Shown one piece after another: positions 63,748 through 64,000 of a stretch of 64,000 nt of DNA (position 1 is its first letter; the number at the start of each line of letters is the position of its first letter). Under the pieces are notes generated by a model. It worked only from the letters and a program-made list of their open reading frames with translations, did no database searches and was not told the DNA's origin. This stretch comes from Kiritimatiellales bacterium (GTDB taxonomy: Bacteria > Verrucomicrobiota > Kiritimatiellia > Kiritimatiellales > Pontiellaceae), in assembly GCA_003246265.1 (NCBI GenBank), contig QKAU01000029.1, positions 1 to 64,000 on the forward strand. Reading direction: 5' to 3'. A program made the position numbers and the translations under genes.

Positions 63748-64000
63748 TTAGAACTCCTGCGCGATGTCGTCGGGCATGAGGTTGTAGAGGGTCGACTCCG
63801 CCGGCCCCTCGTCGACCGGGGCGTTCTGCCGCTTCAGGAACTCCTTGGCCAGGCCGCGGTAGGCCGCCGAGCCGACGCAGGCGGAATCGTACTGCGTGAT
63901 CGGCAGCCCGTGGCTGGGGGCTTCGCTCAGGCGCACATTGCGGGGGATCAGGGTTTCGAAGACGCGGTCGCCGAAGTGGCGCTGCACCTCCTGCACCACC
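63748..64000 (-). CDS. parA: ParA/Soj-type chromosome partitioning ATPase, C-terminal part only
   Basis: About 84 codons reach the window edge; the N-terminal ATP-binding part lies outside. The visible piece VFETLIPRNVRLSEAPSHGLPITQYD is the strongly conserved C-terminal region of ParA/Soj, which segregates chromosomes with ParB. The tail is longer and more acidic than usual. The gene is cut by the window end, not broken. Confidence 0.9.
   Translation of the reverse strand, partial: VVQEVQRHFGDRVFETLIPRNVRLSEAPSHGLPITQYDSACVGSAAYRGLAKEFLKRQNAPVDEGPAESTLYNLMPDDIAQEF

Overview
The window is 64 kb of GC-rich bacterial chromosome. The mixture of a secreted sulfatase, a DUF5060 glycoside-hydrolase-like protein, FAD-dependent oxidoreductase, several URO-D-family proteins, ECF sigma factors with odd membrane partners and very large membrane proteins points to the PVC superphylum. 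Kiritimatiellota (Pontiella-like) is my best guess, but this is inferred from gene content and not proven. Gene starts usually follow GGAGG-type ribosome binding sites, and many neighbours overlap by ATGA or TAATG.

Region 1 (1-10.2 kb) is polysaccharide or secreted metabolism: an FAD oxidoreductase cut by the window edge, a protein with a flavinylation-like motif, a sulfatase, a vWA-like membrane protein, a DUF5060 protein, a lipoprotein acetolactate decarboxylase, and a PocR/AraC regulator. Region 2 (10.3-28.4 kb) is the most remarkable part. It is a corrinoid and folate C1 cluster: folD, a MetF-MetV-methyltransferase fusion, focA, fhs, a corrinoid protein, its ferredoxin/ASKHA reactivator, DUF1638, an AraC regulator, an SSS transporter, a tandem rhamnose-mutarotase-like protein, two URO-D-family methyltransferase-like proteins (one fused to thioredoxin), a fatty-acid-hydroxylase-like protein, a CobW GTPase and a truncated globin. 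Read together, methyl groups loaded on the corrinoid protein would pass to tetrahydrofolate, be oxidised by the MetF-like and FolD enzymes, and be released by Fhs as formate plus ATP, with FocA moving formate. Four promoters in this region share a CAGCAAGATCGT-like box placed 34 bp upstream of a CTATAC-like -10 element, which suggests one regulon, perhaps controlled by the adjacent PocR/AraC protein.

Region 3 (28.4-47.7 kb) is largely housekeeping: gltX, hpt, a secreted phosphatase/phosphoesterase/lactonase operon, an IS110 transposase remnant, a Sua5/YrdC protein, an arginine-phosphatase-like LMW-PTP, an RpiB-GlyA fusion, an ECF sigma factor, family-4 UDG, rluD, cinA-like, rsmB, an ExbB/ZorA-like plus ZorB-like stator pair, htrA, xseB, xseA and ymdB.

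Region 4 (47.8-64 kb) has an unusual ECF sigma / anti-sigma-vWA fusion / 2089-residue membrane protein operon, then glpD, proB, proA, a WecA-type transferase fused to a Rossmann half, tRNA-Asp and the 3' end of parA. The anti-sigma-vWA protein shares a distinctive proline/glycine-rich periplasmic module with the vWA-like protein at 4.8 kb.
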